64,000 nt of DNA, taken from NCBI RefSeq assembly GCF_001704155.1, contig NZ_CP016294.1, positions 3,655,501-3,719,500 of the forward strand, given 5' to 3'. The notes under the pieces were generated by a model. The model ran no database searches and was not told where the DNA came from. It worked only from the letters and a program-made list of their open reading frames with translations. Positions 26,354-34,163 of this stretch are shown here, piece after piece (positions within the stretch are counted from its first letter, which is position 1; each line of letters starts with the position of its first letter). The DNA comes from Stenotrophomonas rhizophila. GTDB taxonomy: Bacteria > Pseudomonadota > Gammaproteobacteria > Xanthomonadales > Xanthomonadaceae. The position numbers were made by a program, and so were the translations under genes.

Positions 26354-27292
26354 ATGTCCGCTTTGATCTGTGGTTCTCTTGCCTTCGACACCATCATGGT
26401 GTTCCCGGACCAGTTCAAGAATCACATCCTGCCGGACAAGGTGCACATCCTGAACGTGTCGTTCCTGGTGCCGCGCATGCGCCGCGAGTTCGGCGGCTGC
26501 GCAGGCAACATCGCCTACAACCTGCACCTGCTGGGCGGCGAGCCGATCCCGATGGGCACGGTGGGCTCGGACTTCGGCCCGTACCGCGAGTATTTCCAGG
26601 GCCTGGGCATCGACCTGAGCCGGATCAAGGTGATCGACGAGCTGTTCACCCCGCAGGCGTTCATCACTACCGACCACGACAACAACCAGATCACGGCCTT
26701 CCACCCGGGCGCGATGATGCGGTCCTACGAGAACCATGTGAAGGACGTGCCGGGCGTGACCCTGGGCCTGGTCGGCCCGGACGGGCGCGAGGGCATGATC
26801 CAGAACTCGCAGGAGTTCTTCGAGGCCGGCGTGCCGTTCATCTTCGACCCGGGCCAGGCCATGCCCCTGTTCAACGGGCCGGAGCTGCGCACCTTCATCG
26901 AGCAGGCCGACTACGTGGTGGTCAACGACTACGAGTCCAACCTGCTGCAGGAGCGCACCGGCTGGGACGAAAAGGAGATCGTGAGCCGGGTCAAGGCCTA
27001 CATCACCACCCGCGGCCCCAAGGGCGCGGTCATCCACACCCCGGAAAAGACCTACGACATCCCGCCGGCGCACGAGCGCCGCGTGGTGGATCCCACCGGC
27101 TGTGGCGACGCCTTCCGCGCCGGCCTGATCTACGGCATCGAGAAGGGCTACGACTGGCTGACCATCGGCCGCATGGGCAACCTGATGGGCGCGCTGAAGG
27201 TGGAGCATCCCGGCACGCAGAACCAGCGGTTCACGTTCGAAGAATTCAACGAGCAATTCAAACAGCAATTCGGTTACGCGCTGGGCGTTTGA
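26354..27292 (+). CDS. PfkB-family carbohydrate/nucleoside kinase (adenosine kinase-like)
   Basis: The 312-residue ribokinase-fold enzyme has the N-terminal substrate region FGGCAGNIAYNLHLLGGEP and the C-terminal PfkB signature DPTGCGDAFRAGL, where GCGD carries the catalytic Asp and the anion hole. Related Xanthomonadaceae proteins are annotated as adenosine kinase, and the NxxD-like lid AFITTDHDNNQITAF agrees with that branch. Substrate is not proven. It is divergent from mreB and followed by a long compound repeat. Confidence 0.85.
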   Translation: MSALICGSLAFDTIMVFPDQFKNHILPDKVHILNVSFLVPRMRREFGGCAGNIAYNLHLLGGEPIPMGTVGSDFGPYREYFQGLGIDLSRIKVIDELFTPQAFITTDHDNNQITAFHPGAMMRSYENHVKDVPGVTLGLVGPDGREGMIQNSQEFFEAGVPFIFDPGQAMPLFNGPELRTFIEQADYVVVNDYESNLLQERTGWDEKEIVSRVKAYITTRGPKGAVIHTPEKTYDIPPAHERRVVDPTGCGDAFRAGLIYGIEKGYDWLTIGRMGNLMGALKVEHPGTQNQRFTFEEFNEQFKQQFGYALGV

Positions 27293-27299
27293 TTCGCCC

Positions 27300-27545
27300 G
27301 GTGGCGCCGGCCGTTGGCCTACGGCGCATTGTTCCAGGGTCATGAACGCCTGACGCCCGGCTCCGGTTCGTGTCAACGTTGGACGGAATACGGAGGCGGT
27401 GATTCTTCCGCCTCCTGATGCTCGGGCCGCGCTACGCGCGGCGTCCGGCCAACGGCCGGACCTACGAATTGCTACGTGCCCATTGGGATCGGGATGAATC
27501 AACCATGGGCTCCGGACACCGGTAGCGCCGGCCGTTGGCCGGCCC
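27300..27545. repeat. Compound intergenic repeat, locus 2
   Basis: The segment contains a CATGAACGCC module, GGGCCGCGCTACGCGCGG, CCGGCCAACGGCCGG followed by CTACGAATT, and the end module ATTGGGATCGGGATGAATCAACCA-like sequence that matches loci 1 and 3. A separate GTAG-headed SMAG palindrome closes it at 27522-27545. It fills the gap between the kinase and the lipoprotein gene. Confidence 0.7.
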
Positions 27546-27566
27546 AGGCGGTGCCTCACCGCTCGG

Positions 27567-28298
27567 TTAATTCCACCAGTTCGGCATGCGGCTGGCGTCT
27601 ACGCCGCCGGTTTCGAATACGGCGGTGCGGGTGCCGCCGGCCTTGACCGGGAATTCGATGGTGATGGACCTGGCCTTGCGGGCCAGCTTCCAGAGCGCCT
27701 TCTGGTCGGTGATGAACATGGCGATGGCCTCATCCGTCTTGGGGCGCCAGGCGGCCATCGAGATCGGCTTGCCGTCGTCGACCGTCACCTTCACCGTGCA
27801 CTGCGGGCAGCGGAAATCACCGGCCTGCAGCACCAGGTAGGCGTGGCGCTTCCACTCCGGGTGGTCGCGGAAGATCAGCTGTACCGTCGTGGGGCCACTG
27901 CCGTCCACGTCCACCCGTTCCTTGCTGTAGATCGAGGCCGAGACCTGGTTGCCCTTGCTGCCCACCGGCACCTGGTTGTACTGCCACAGGCCCTGCATGC
28001 GGCGCAGTTCGCGCGCGGTTTCGGCCTTGGCCTTGACCTCGGCGTAGCCGGGTTCGATCCGCGCGGCGACGTCCGTGTCCTTGTACTGGTCCAGCAGCGA
28101 ACCGCCATGGATGCGTGCACGCTCCCAGTCCTGCCCGGCCACAGCCATGTCGTACTGCTTGGCCACGCCTTCGGCCTTTTCTTCCTGCTGCGCTTTGGCG
28201 GCGGCGGTCGCGGCTTCCTGCGCCTTGCGCTCTTCTTCCGGGTTGCTGCAGGCAGCCAGGACCAGTGCACAGGCCGCGGCAAGGATCAGTCGTTTCAT
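27567..28298 (-). CDS. Lipoprotein of unknown function with coiled N-terminal part and CxxC
   Basis: The 243-residue product has a signal sequence with lipobox LAAC (Cys16). A strongly charged helical segment follows (about 20-45), then a globular part. GDFRCPQCTVKV contains a CPQC pair that could bind metal or be redox active. VFITDQKALWKLARKARSITIEF-like sequence near residues 190-215 is reminiscent of invasion-associated or YbfA-type envelope proteins, but I do not recognise the family. It is a single gene convergent with the kinase, and a terminator for the next operon lies 58 bp upstream. Confidence 0.7.
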   Translation of the reverse strand: MKRLILAAACALVLAACSNPEEERKAQEAATAAAKAQQEEKAEGVAKQYDMAVAGQDWERARIHGGSLLDQYKDTDVAARIEPGYAEVKAKAETARELRRMQGLWQYNQVPVGSKGNQVSASIYSKERVDVDGSGPTTVQLIFRDHPEWKRHAYLVLQAGDFRCPQCTVKVTVDDGKPISMAAWRPKTDEAIAMFITDQKALWKLARKARSITIEFPVKAGGTRTAVFETGGVDASRMPNWWN

Positions 28299-28355
28299 TA
28301 CAGGCTCCAGGTGTCAGCGAGGACGCCAAGAGGCGTCACCTGCCTACTTTAACAA

Positions 28356-28384
28356 TGAAAAACGGCGGGGTTTCCCCCGCCGTT
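28356..28384 (-). terminator. Intrinsic terminator of the M1 aminopeptidase gene
   Basis: Arms AACGGCGGGG and CCCCGCCGTT with the loop TTTC form a perfect 10-bp stem. The reverse strand continues with TTTT after the stem, 24 bp past the stop codon. Confidence 0.9.
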
Positions 28385-28407
28385 CCTGTTCAACGCAGCG
28401 CTGGCGG

Positions 28408-30339
28408 TTACTTGCCCGCGCTTGCCTTGTCCAGCATGTCCTGCACCGATGCCGTGGTGATCGGGTGGTAGCTGGGCTTGGCCTTTTCAAAGGCCGCCTT
28501 GGCGAACGCCAGGCCTTCCGGGGTCTTCACCAGTTCGGCGTAGATCGGCAGGATCAGCTTGCGCCGGCCAACGCGTTCGATGAAGGCACCGGCCGCTTCA
28601 TTGGCCTCCAGATAACCGCTGCGGATGGCAAGCGGGTACCAGCGCATGGCGATCTCGCCATTGGCGGTGCCGGTGAACGCGTACGCCTTGTCCAGCGCGG
28701 CCAGCTTGTCCACGGGCAGGGTCTTGCCCATGCCGTCGATGAAGTGCACCCATTCCTGGGTACCCCATTCGCTGGTGATCTGCGCGCTCGGCAGCGTGCC
28801 ACTGCCCTGCCATGCAATGCGCGCGGTATCGACGATGGAGAAGTTGCGCGAACGCGCCTTGGTGGCGAACGCCGGAATGCCCGGCTCGTCCAGCCATGCC
28901 TTCAGCTCGGCGTCGGTCACCGCGCCCGGCTTCTTGGACAGCAGGTTCTTCTTCAGGTACTCGACGAACTGGTCGGTGTTGGCGCTCTGGAATGCGTGGT
29001 CATCGAACCAGCCACGCAGGAACGGATCGAACACTTCACGCCCAAAGCGCTGCTCCAGGAACTGCAGGAACCACGAGCCCTTGACGTAGGCCACGTTGCT
29101 CAGCGCCTCGTCCGGGTCGCGCTCGGTCAGCGGCGGCAGGGCCAGGGCCTGGTCGGCCGGGCTCATGTCCTTGACCTCGGCCAGCAGGTCGTTCTGGTCG
29201 ATCTCGCGCTCCATCTCGGCCATTTCCTGGCCATACAGCGCTTCGGTGATGCGGCCCTGCACGTAGGTGGTGAAGCCTTCGTTGAGCCAGATGTCCTTCC
29301 AGCTGGAGTTGGTCACCAGGTTGCCCGACCAGCTGTGCGCCAGTTCATGGGCCACCAGCGAGACCAGCGACTTGTCGCCCACGATCACGGTCGGGGTGGC
29401 GAAGGTCAGGCGCGGGTTTTCCATGCCGCCGAACGGGAACGACGGCGGCAGTACCAGCATGTCGTAGCGGCCCCAGCGGTATTCGCCATAGAGCTTTTCG
29501 GCCGCACCGATCATCTTCTCGGTGTCTTCGAATTCCTTGGCGGCCTTGCCGACCATGGTCGGTTCGGCCCAGACGCCGGAACGACCGGAGATCGGCTCGA
29601 ACACCAGGTCGCCGGCGGCGATGGCCAGCAGGTAGGACGGAATCGGCTGCGGCATCTTGAAGGTGTAATCACCGTCACGCGCGGCCTTGGGGTCGTTGTC
29701 GGCGCTCATCAGCACCATCACGTCCGGGCGCGAAGCCACGTGCGCGCTGTAGGTGAAGCGCACGCTCGGCGTGTCCTGCAGCGGCACCCACGAACGCGCG
29801 TGGATGGCCTGGGACTGGCTGAACATGAAGGGCAGCTGCTTGCCTTCGGTCATCGATGGCTCCAGCCACTGCAGGCCCGAGGCGGTCGGCGCGGTGTGGT
29901 AGGTCACCCGCACCTTGCCCGGCTGGGCCGGGGCGTCGATGGTCAGCTTGCTGCCGAACACCTTGTCGGCCGGCGCCAGCGCGAACTGCAGCGGCGCGGC
30001 GCTGCCATCGGCGGCGACGGCTTCAACCTTCTCGATGGTCAGCTCGCGGGTGTCCAGCACCAGCTGCTTGGCCGCCTTGTCCTTCCACTCCAGGGTGTAG
30101 GTGGCGGTGCCGCCGATCTGCCTGCTGTCGAAATCCAGCTTCAGGTCCAGGCCCAGGTCCTTGATGACGACCTTGTCCGGTTCGGCGTAGGAACTTTCAT
30201 CGTGGCTGCGGTTGACGGCTTTCACGGCAGTGTCGGCGCTCGGCTGGGCGGCGGGGGCCGCGGTCGGGGCGGCGGGCTCTTTGGAGCAGCCGGCGGCAAG
30301 CGCGACGGCCAGGGGAATCAGCAGGAACGGGGATCGCAT
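28408..30339 (-). CDS. M1 family metallo-aminopeptidase, lipoprotein
   Basis: The start MRSPFLLIPLAVALAAGC gives 643 residues with a lipobox at Cys18; the frame upstream to 30453 lacks a signal peptide. The M1 features are the exopeptidase motif GGMENP, the zinc site HELAH followed 18 residues later by the Glu of WLNEGFTTY, and a leukotriene-A4-hydrolase-like C-terminal domain. It would cleave N-terminal residues from peptides in the periplasm or at the outer membrane. It is a single gene with its own terminator. Confidence 0.93.
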   Translation of the reverse strand: MRSPFLLIPLAVALAAGCSKEPAAPTAAPAAQPSADTAVKAVNRSHDESSYAEPDKVVIKDLGLDLKLDFDSRQIGGTATYTLEWKDKAAKQLVLDTRELTIEKVEAVAADGSAAPLQFALAPADKVFGSKLTIDAPAQPGKVRVTYHTAPTASGLQWLEPSMTEGKQLPFMFSQSQAIHARSWVPLQDTPSVRFTYSAHVASRPDVMVLMSADNDPKAARDGDYTFKMPQPIPSYLLAIAAGDLVFEPISGRSGVWAEPTMVGKAAKEFEDTEKMIGAAEKLYGEYRWGRYDMLVLPPSFPFGGMENPRLTFATPTVIVGDKSLVSLVAHELAHSWSGNLVTNSSWKDIWLNEGFTTYVQGRITEALYGQEMAEMEREIDQNDLLAEVKDMSPADQALALPPLTERDPDEALSNVAYVKGSWFLQFLEQRFGREVFDPFLRGWFDDHAFQSANTDQFVEYLKKNLLSKKPGAVTDAELKAWLDEPGIPAFATKARSRNFSIVDTARIAWQGSGTLPSAQITSEWGTQEWVHFIDGMGKTLPVDKLAALDKAYAFTGTANGEIAMRWYPLAIRSGYLEANEAAGAFIERVGRRKLILPIYAELVKTPEGLAFAKAAFEKAKPSYHPITTASVQDMLDKASAGK

Positions 30340-30489
30340 GAATCGGGACCGATCAGGGTGAAACCGCCAGTTTACCCCCGACTCCGCTCCCCCGGGATGT
30401 GACCGCCTGCCCATTCCCCATTCAGCCACCCTCGCACAGCAGGCGCGCGCCACCGGCCGCCTTGGCTCAGCGGGAACCGGACCGGTGTC

Positions 30490-31251
30490 TCAAACCTTGT
30501 AGCCGGAGTGGATCGAGACGATGCCGCCGGTCAGGTTCTTGTAATGGCAGCGCGCGAAACCGGCCTCGCCCATCATGGTCTTGAGCTGCTCCTGCGGCGG
30601 GTGCTTGCGGATGCTCTCGGCCAGGTACTGGTAGCTGTCGCCGTCGCGGGCGAACAGCTGGCCCAGCTTGGGCAGGATCTTGAACGAATGGAAATCGTAG
30701 ATCGGCTTGAACCAGTCGGCGGTGACTTCGGAGAACTCCAGCACCCGCGCCTGGCCGCCCACCTTGAGCACGCGGTACATCTCGCGCAGGGCGGCATCCT
30801 TGTCGGTGACGTTGCGCAGCCCGAAGGCGATGGTCACCAGGTCGAAGCTGGCATCCGGGAACGGCAGCGCCTCGGCGTTGCACTGGACGAAGTCCAAGCC
30901 AGCCACCAGGCCGCGGTTGGTCAGGCGGTCGCGGCCCACGGTGAGCATGCCGGCGTTGATGTCGCCGACCACCACCTGGCCGTCGTCGCCCACGCGCTCC
31001 TTGAGCAGCGCGGCGATGTCGCCGGTGCCGCCAGCCAGGTCGAGCACGCTGTCACCCGGCTTCACCTGCGCGGTAGCCACGTAATAGCGCTTCCACGCCC
31101 GGTGGATGCCCAGGCTCATCAGGTCGTTCATCAGGTCGTAGTTGCGCGCGACCGAGGTGAACACTTCGCCCACCAGCTTCTGCTTGTCCTTGGCGGCGAC
31201 ATCGCGGAAGCCGAAATGGGTGGTGCCAGTCTTGTAGGGGGATTCGCTCAT
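30490..31251 (-). CDS. ubiE: Ubiquinone/menaquinone biosynthesis C-methyltransferase
   Basis: The 253-residue class I methyltransferase has UbiE signature 1 YDLMNDLMSLGIHRAWKR, the SAM motif LDLAGGTGDIA and signature 2 RVLKVGGQARVLEFS. It methylates the benzoquinol ring (DDMQH2 to DMQH2) in ubiquinone synthesis. Length matches E. coli UbiE (251). It is divergent from the deaminase gene, with the two starts 71 bp apart. Confidence 0.97.
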   Translation of the reverse strand: MSESPYKTGTTHFGFRDVAAKDKQKLVGEVFTSVARNYDLMNDLMSLGIHRAWKRYYVATAQVKPGDSVLDLAGGTGDIAALLKERVGDDGQVVVGDINAGMLTVGRDRLTNRGLVAGLDFVQCNAEALPFPDASFDLVTIAFGLRNVTDKDAALREMYRVLKVGGQARVLEFSEVTADWFKPIYDFHSFKILPKLGQLFARDGDSYQYLAESIRKHPPQEQLKTMMGEAGFARCHYKNLTGGIVSIHSGYKV

Positions 31252-31322
31252 GGCCCCGATTATCGCACCGCTGGCCGGCCGGCGGCACCTTATGATGGCC
31301 CCTTCAGTTGAACGGACCGCCC

Positions 31323-31775
31323 ATGATCACCACCCCCGACTACGCCGCCCTGCTTGAAACCGCCATCGCCGAAGCCCGCCAGGGCCTGGCCGAAGGCGGC
31401 ATCCCCATCGGCGCTGCCCTGTACCACAACGACGGCCGCCTGCTCGGCTGCGGCCACAACCGCCGGGTCCAGGAGGGCGACCCGTCCGTGCACGGTGAAA
31501 CCGACGCGTTCCGCAAGGCCGGCCGCCAGCGCCGCTACCAGGACACCATCATGGTCACCACCCTGGCCCCCTGCTGGTACTGCAGCGGGCTGGTGCGCCA
31601 GTTCAACATCGGCACGGTGGTGGTGGGTGAATCGGTCACCTTCCAGGGCGGTATCGACTGGCTGCGCGAAAACGGCGTGCAGGTGATCGACATGCAGAGC
31701 CAGGAATGCATCGACCTGCTGGGCGGATTCATCTCGGCCCATCCCGAGGTGTGGAACGAAGACATCGGCGAGTAA
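31323..31775 (+). CDS. Cytosine deaminase of the yeast Fcy1 type
   Basis: From the ATG at 31323 the product has 150 residues. Zinc ligands are His57 and catalytic Glu59 (HGET) and Cys84/Cys87 (PCWYC). The overall pattern GGIPIGAAL, LGCGHNRR, VVGESVTFQGG and the C-terminal WNEDIGE closely follows yeast cytosine deaminase Fcy1, whose C-terminus ends EDIGE, rather than the E. coli CodA or TadA enzymes. It would convert cytosine to uracil in pyrimidine salvage. Whether guanine or other bases are accepted is unknown. Confidence 0.85.
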   Translation: MITTPDYAALLETAIAEARQGLAEGGIPIGAALYHNDGRLLGCGHNRRVQEGDPSVHGETDAFRKAGRQRRYQDTIMVTTLAPCWYCSGLVRQFNIGTVVVGESVTFQGGIDWLRENGVQVIDMQSQECIDLLGGFISAHPEVWNEDIGE

Positions 31776-31973
31776 GCGCCGGTTCCTGCGCGGCCGCGTA
31801 GCGAAACATGCCAGATGCGCCACACCGCCTGCGTGTGGCGCCACGCAGTCATGAATGCTTCAGTTGAATGGCAGTGCGCGCACGCGCGCTGCACATCGCC
31901 ATGACGCGCCATGCACCGGGTTTTACGCACTATCAGGTTGCCTTTCCTTCCTTCCTTTCGAATCGAAGCAGCC
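31776..31973. other. 198-bp gap with overlapping hairpins
   Basis: Two mutually exclusive stems overlap here: GCGCCACAC (31817-31825) with GTGTGGCGC (31833-31841), and CTGCGTG (31829-31835) with CACGCAG (31842-31848). A third hairpin at 31871-31892 has 10-nt arms with one mismatch. No T-run follows. A pyrimidine-rich stretch precedes the next gene. Confidence 0.45.
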
Positions 31974-32306
31974 ATGTCCTCCGTCCCACGCTCCATTCCC
32001 GCCGTTATCAATGTCGAGGCCGAGGTGAACTACTGGCGCGAGAAGCATGTCGCTGACGAGCTGAAATCCGCGTCCTTCGGGCATTACATCCCCTGGATCA
32101 AGTTCGCCTGCGATTCGCTGATCACCCACCCCAAGGCCTCCGACGAAGAGCGCGAAGAAGCCTTCCAGCACCAGTACGCGGCGCAGATCATGGCCAAACT
32201 CAGCGTGGATGACGCGCGGAAATTCGTCGAGGACGTCTGGGAACACGTCTACCTGATGAGCCAGCACGACCAGAATGCCCGTCCCCGCCTGAGCGCGAGC
32301 GCCTGA
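31974..32306 (+). CDS. Small charged protein of unknown function
   Basis: The start MSSVPRSIPAVINVEAEVNYW gives 110 residues; a longer frame begins 63 bp upstream without a ribosome site. The sequence is predicted mostly helical and rich in Asp, Glu and Lys, with two conserved-looking patches (VNYWREKHVADEL and VEDVWEHVYLMSQHD). It has no signal peptide or membrane segment. I do not recognise the family. Neighbours are a cytosine deaminase and an iron-permease-family gene, which do not suggest a role. Confidence 0.7.
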   Translation: MSSVPRSIPAVINVEAEVNYWREKHVADELKSASFGHYIPWIKFACDSLITHPKASDEEREEAFQHQYAAQIMAKLSVDDARKFVEDVWEHVYLMSQHDQNARPRLSASA

Positions 32307-32375
32307 GCCACGGCTGCACGGCGCCTACACGTGTCGCCTGCCATTGATGGGGCCCGTTCCAGCGTTCCGGTTCCC

Positions 32376-32768
32376 ATGAAACTTCGCAGCGTGTTCAACC
32401 TCGTCGCCAAGAAGGCGTCCTACGCGGCGGGTACGCCGTGGACCTTCCTCGGTGCGGTCAGCATCGTGCTCATCTGGGCCCTCACTGGGCCCGTATTCAA
32501 GTTCAACGACACCTGGCAGCTGGTGATCAACACCGGCACCACCATCATCACGTTCCTGATGGTGTTTCTCATCCAGCACAGCCAGAACGCCGACACCGCC
32601 GCCATCCAGATCAAGCTCGACGAGCTGATCCGGGTGACCGCGGAGGCCAACAACGAACTGCTGGATCTTGAAGAACTGGACGAGGAGCGGCTGGAAGAGA
32701 TCCGCCGCACCTACGAACAGATGGCGCGCGATGCGACCAACGCCCTGGAAAAGGCACGGAATCGGTAG
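32376..32768 (+). CDS. Low-affinity iron permease family protein (Fet4-related, short)
   Basis: The ATG at 32376 gives 130 residues. Two membrane segments are visible (about 21-38 and 48-66); the second, INTGTTIITFLMVFLIQHSQN, carries the family signature, and DTAAIQIKLDELIRVT begins a C-terminal acidic coiled coil. This is the bacterial short form of the low-affinity iron permease family named after yeast Fet4. Two helices are few for a permease, so oligomerisation or a non-transport role is possible. Confidence 0.85.
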   Translation: MKLRSVFNLVAKKASYAAGTPWTFLGAVSIVLIWALTGPVFKFNDTWQLVINTGTTIITFLMVFLIQHSQNADTAAIQIKLDELIRVTAEANNELLDLEELDEERLEEIRRTYEQMARDATNALEKARNR

Positions 32769-34163
32769 TTACCGCGCGGCCACATCGCCGCGTTCATACC
32801 ATCCGCCACCCAGCACCTTGTACAGGGCCACCTGGTTGGACAACCGGTTCAACTGCGTGGTCACCAGCGACTGCCGCGCGGTGTACGCGGTCCGCCGCGC
32901 GTCCAACAGGGTCAGGAAGCTGTCCAGCCCAGCGTCATAGCGCGCCTGCGACAGCGTCCGTGCCTGTTCGGCCGCCGCCACCAGCGCCTGCTGTGACGCC
33001 AGCTGCGCATCCAGGCTGTCGTTGAGCGCCAGTGCGTCGGCGGCCTCGCGGAAGCCGGACTGGATCGCCTTCTCGTACTTCGCCAGCGCGATATCGCGGT
33101 TGGCATTGGCCACGCCCAGCCCGGCGCGCAGCTTGCCGCCCTGGAAGATCGGCAGGTTCAACGTGGGCATGAAGCTCCACGCGCGGGTGCCGGCATCGAA
33201 CAACCCCGACAGCTCCGACGAGGTGGACCCAACGCTGCCGGTGAGGCTGATCGACGGGAAGAACGCCGCGCGTGCGGCGCCGATGTTGGCGTTGGCCGCC
33301 AGCAGCGTGTGCTCGGCCGCCATCACGTCCGGGCGGCGCAGCAGCACCTCACCGGGCACGCCCGCCGGCACCGCGCGCACGGCGGCCACGTCGGTGGCTT
33401 CGCTGGCGGGCAGCAACGCCTCGTCGACCGGGCCGCCGGCCAGCAGCGCCAGCGCGTTGCGGTCCTGCGCGACCTGGCCCTGGTAGCGGGCAACATCGGT
33501 GCGCGCGGTTTCCACCAGCGTGCGCGTCTGGCTCAGTTCCAGCGCAGAGGCACCGCCCAGCTGGTGGCGCGCCTCGCTCAGGCGCAGCGAATCCTCATAG
33601 GTGGCCAGGGTGGCCTCGGCGATCTTCAGCTGCTCGCTGTCGGCGCCCAGGGTCAACCACGCATTGGCCACTTCGGCCACCAGCGACAGCTGCGCGTTGC
33701 GGCGGTTGGCCGCCTCGGCGAAGTACTGCTGCAGCGCCGCCTGGCTCAGGTTGCGCACACGGCCGAACAAATCCAGTTCGAACTCGACCACGCCGAGGTT
33801 GGCGCTGAACTGCTCGGTGACCGGCACATCGCCACCGCTGCGGGTCATCTGCCCCTGCACGCCGAGCGCGGGAACCCGGTCGGCACGCTGGATGCGGTAC
33901 TGCGCACGCGCCTTGTCCACATTGAGCACGGCCACGCGCAGGTCGCGATTGTTCTCCAGCGACTGGGCGATGAGCGATTGCAGCCGCTCGTCGACGAAGT
34001 AGTCGCGCCAGCCGATGTCGGCCACCTCCACCGCCGCAGCGGTGGAGGTGGTGGCCGGCCACTGCGCCGGGATCGCCGGGGCGACCTCGGTGCTGCGTGG
34101 CTCGAGCATGGCGCAGCCGGAGAGGGCGGCGGTCATGGCCAGGGCAAGGAGCGCCTTATTCAT
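32769..34163 (-). CDS. smeF: Outer-membrane channel of the SmeDEF multidrug efflux pump
   Basis: The start [17 protein letters not shown] gives a 464-residue lipoprotein of the OprM/NodT family, with two outer-membrane-efflux repeats (about 60-250 and 270-455), including the [11 protein letters not shown] and [29 protein letters not shown] motifs cut short here as family hallmarks. It forms the TolC-like trimer that expels drugs across the outer membrane. Its start overlaps the end of smeE by 8 bp. Gene order and the adjacent SmeT operator identify it as SmeF rather than another Stenotrophomonas channel. Confidence 0.93.
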   Translation of the reverse strand: MNKALLALAMTAALSGCAMLEPRSTEVAPAIPAQWPATTSTAAAVEVADIGWRDYFVDERLQSLIAQSLENNRDLRVAVLNVDKARAQYRIQRADRVPALGVQGQMTRSGGDVPVTEQFSANLGVVEFELDLFGRVRNLSQAALQQYFAEAANRRNAQLSLVAEVANAWLTLGADSEQLKIAEATLATYEDSLRLSEARHQLGGASALELSQTRTLVETARTDVARYQGQVAQDRNALALLAGGPVDEALLPASEATDVAAVRAVPAGVPGEVLLRRPDVMAAEHTLLAANANIGAARAAFFPSISLTGSVGSTSSELSGLFDAGTRAWSFMPTLNLPIFQGGKLRAGLGVANANRDIALAKYEKAIQSGFREAADALALNDSLDAQLASQQALVAAAEQARTLSQARYDAGLDSFLTLLDARRTAYTARQSLVTTQLNRLSNQVALYKVLGGGWYERGDVAAR

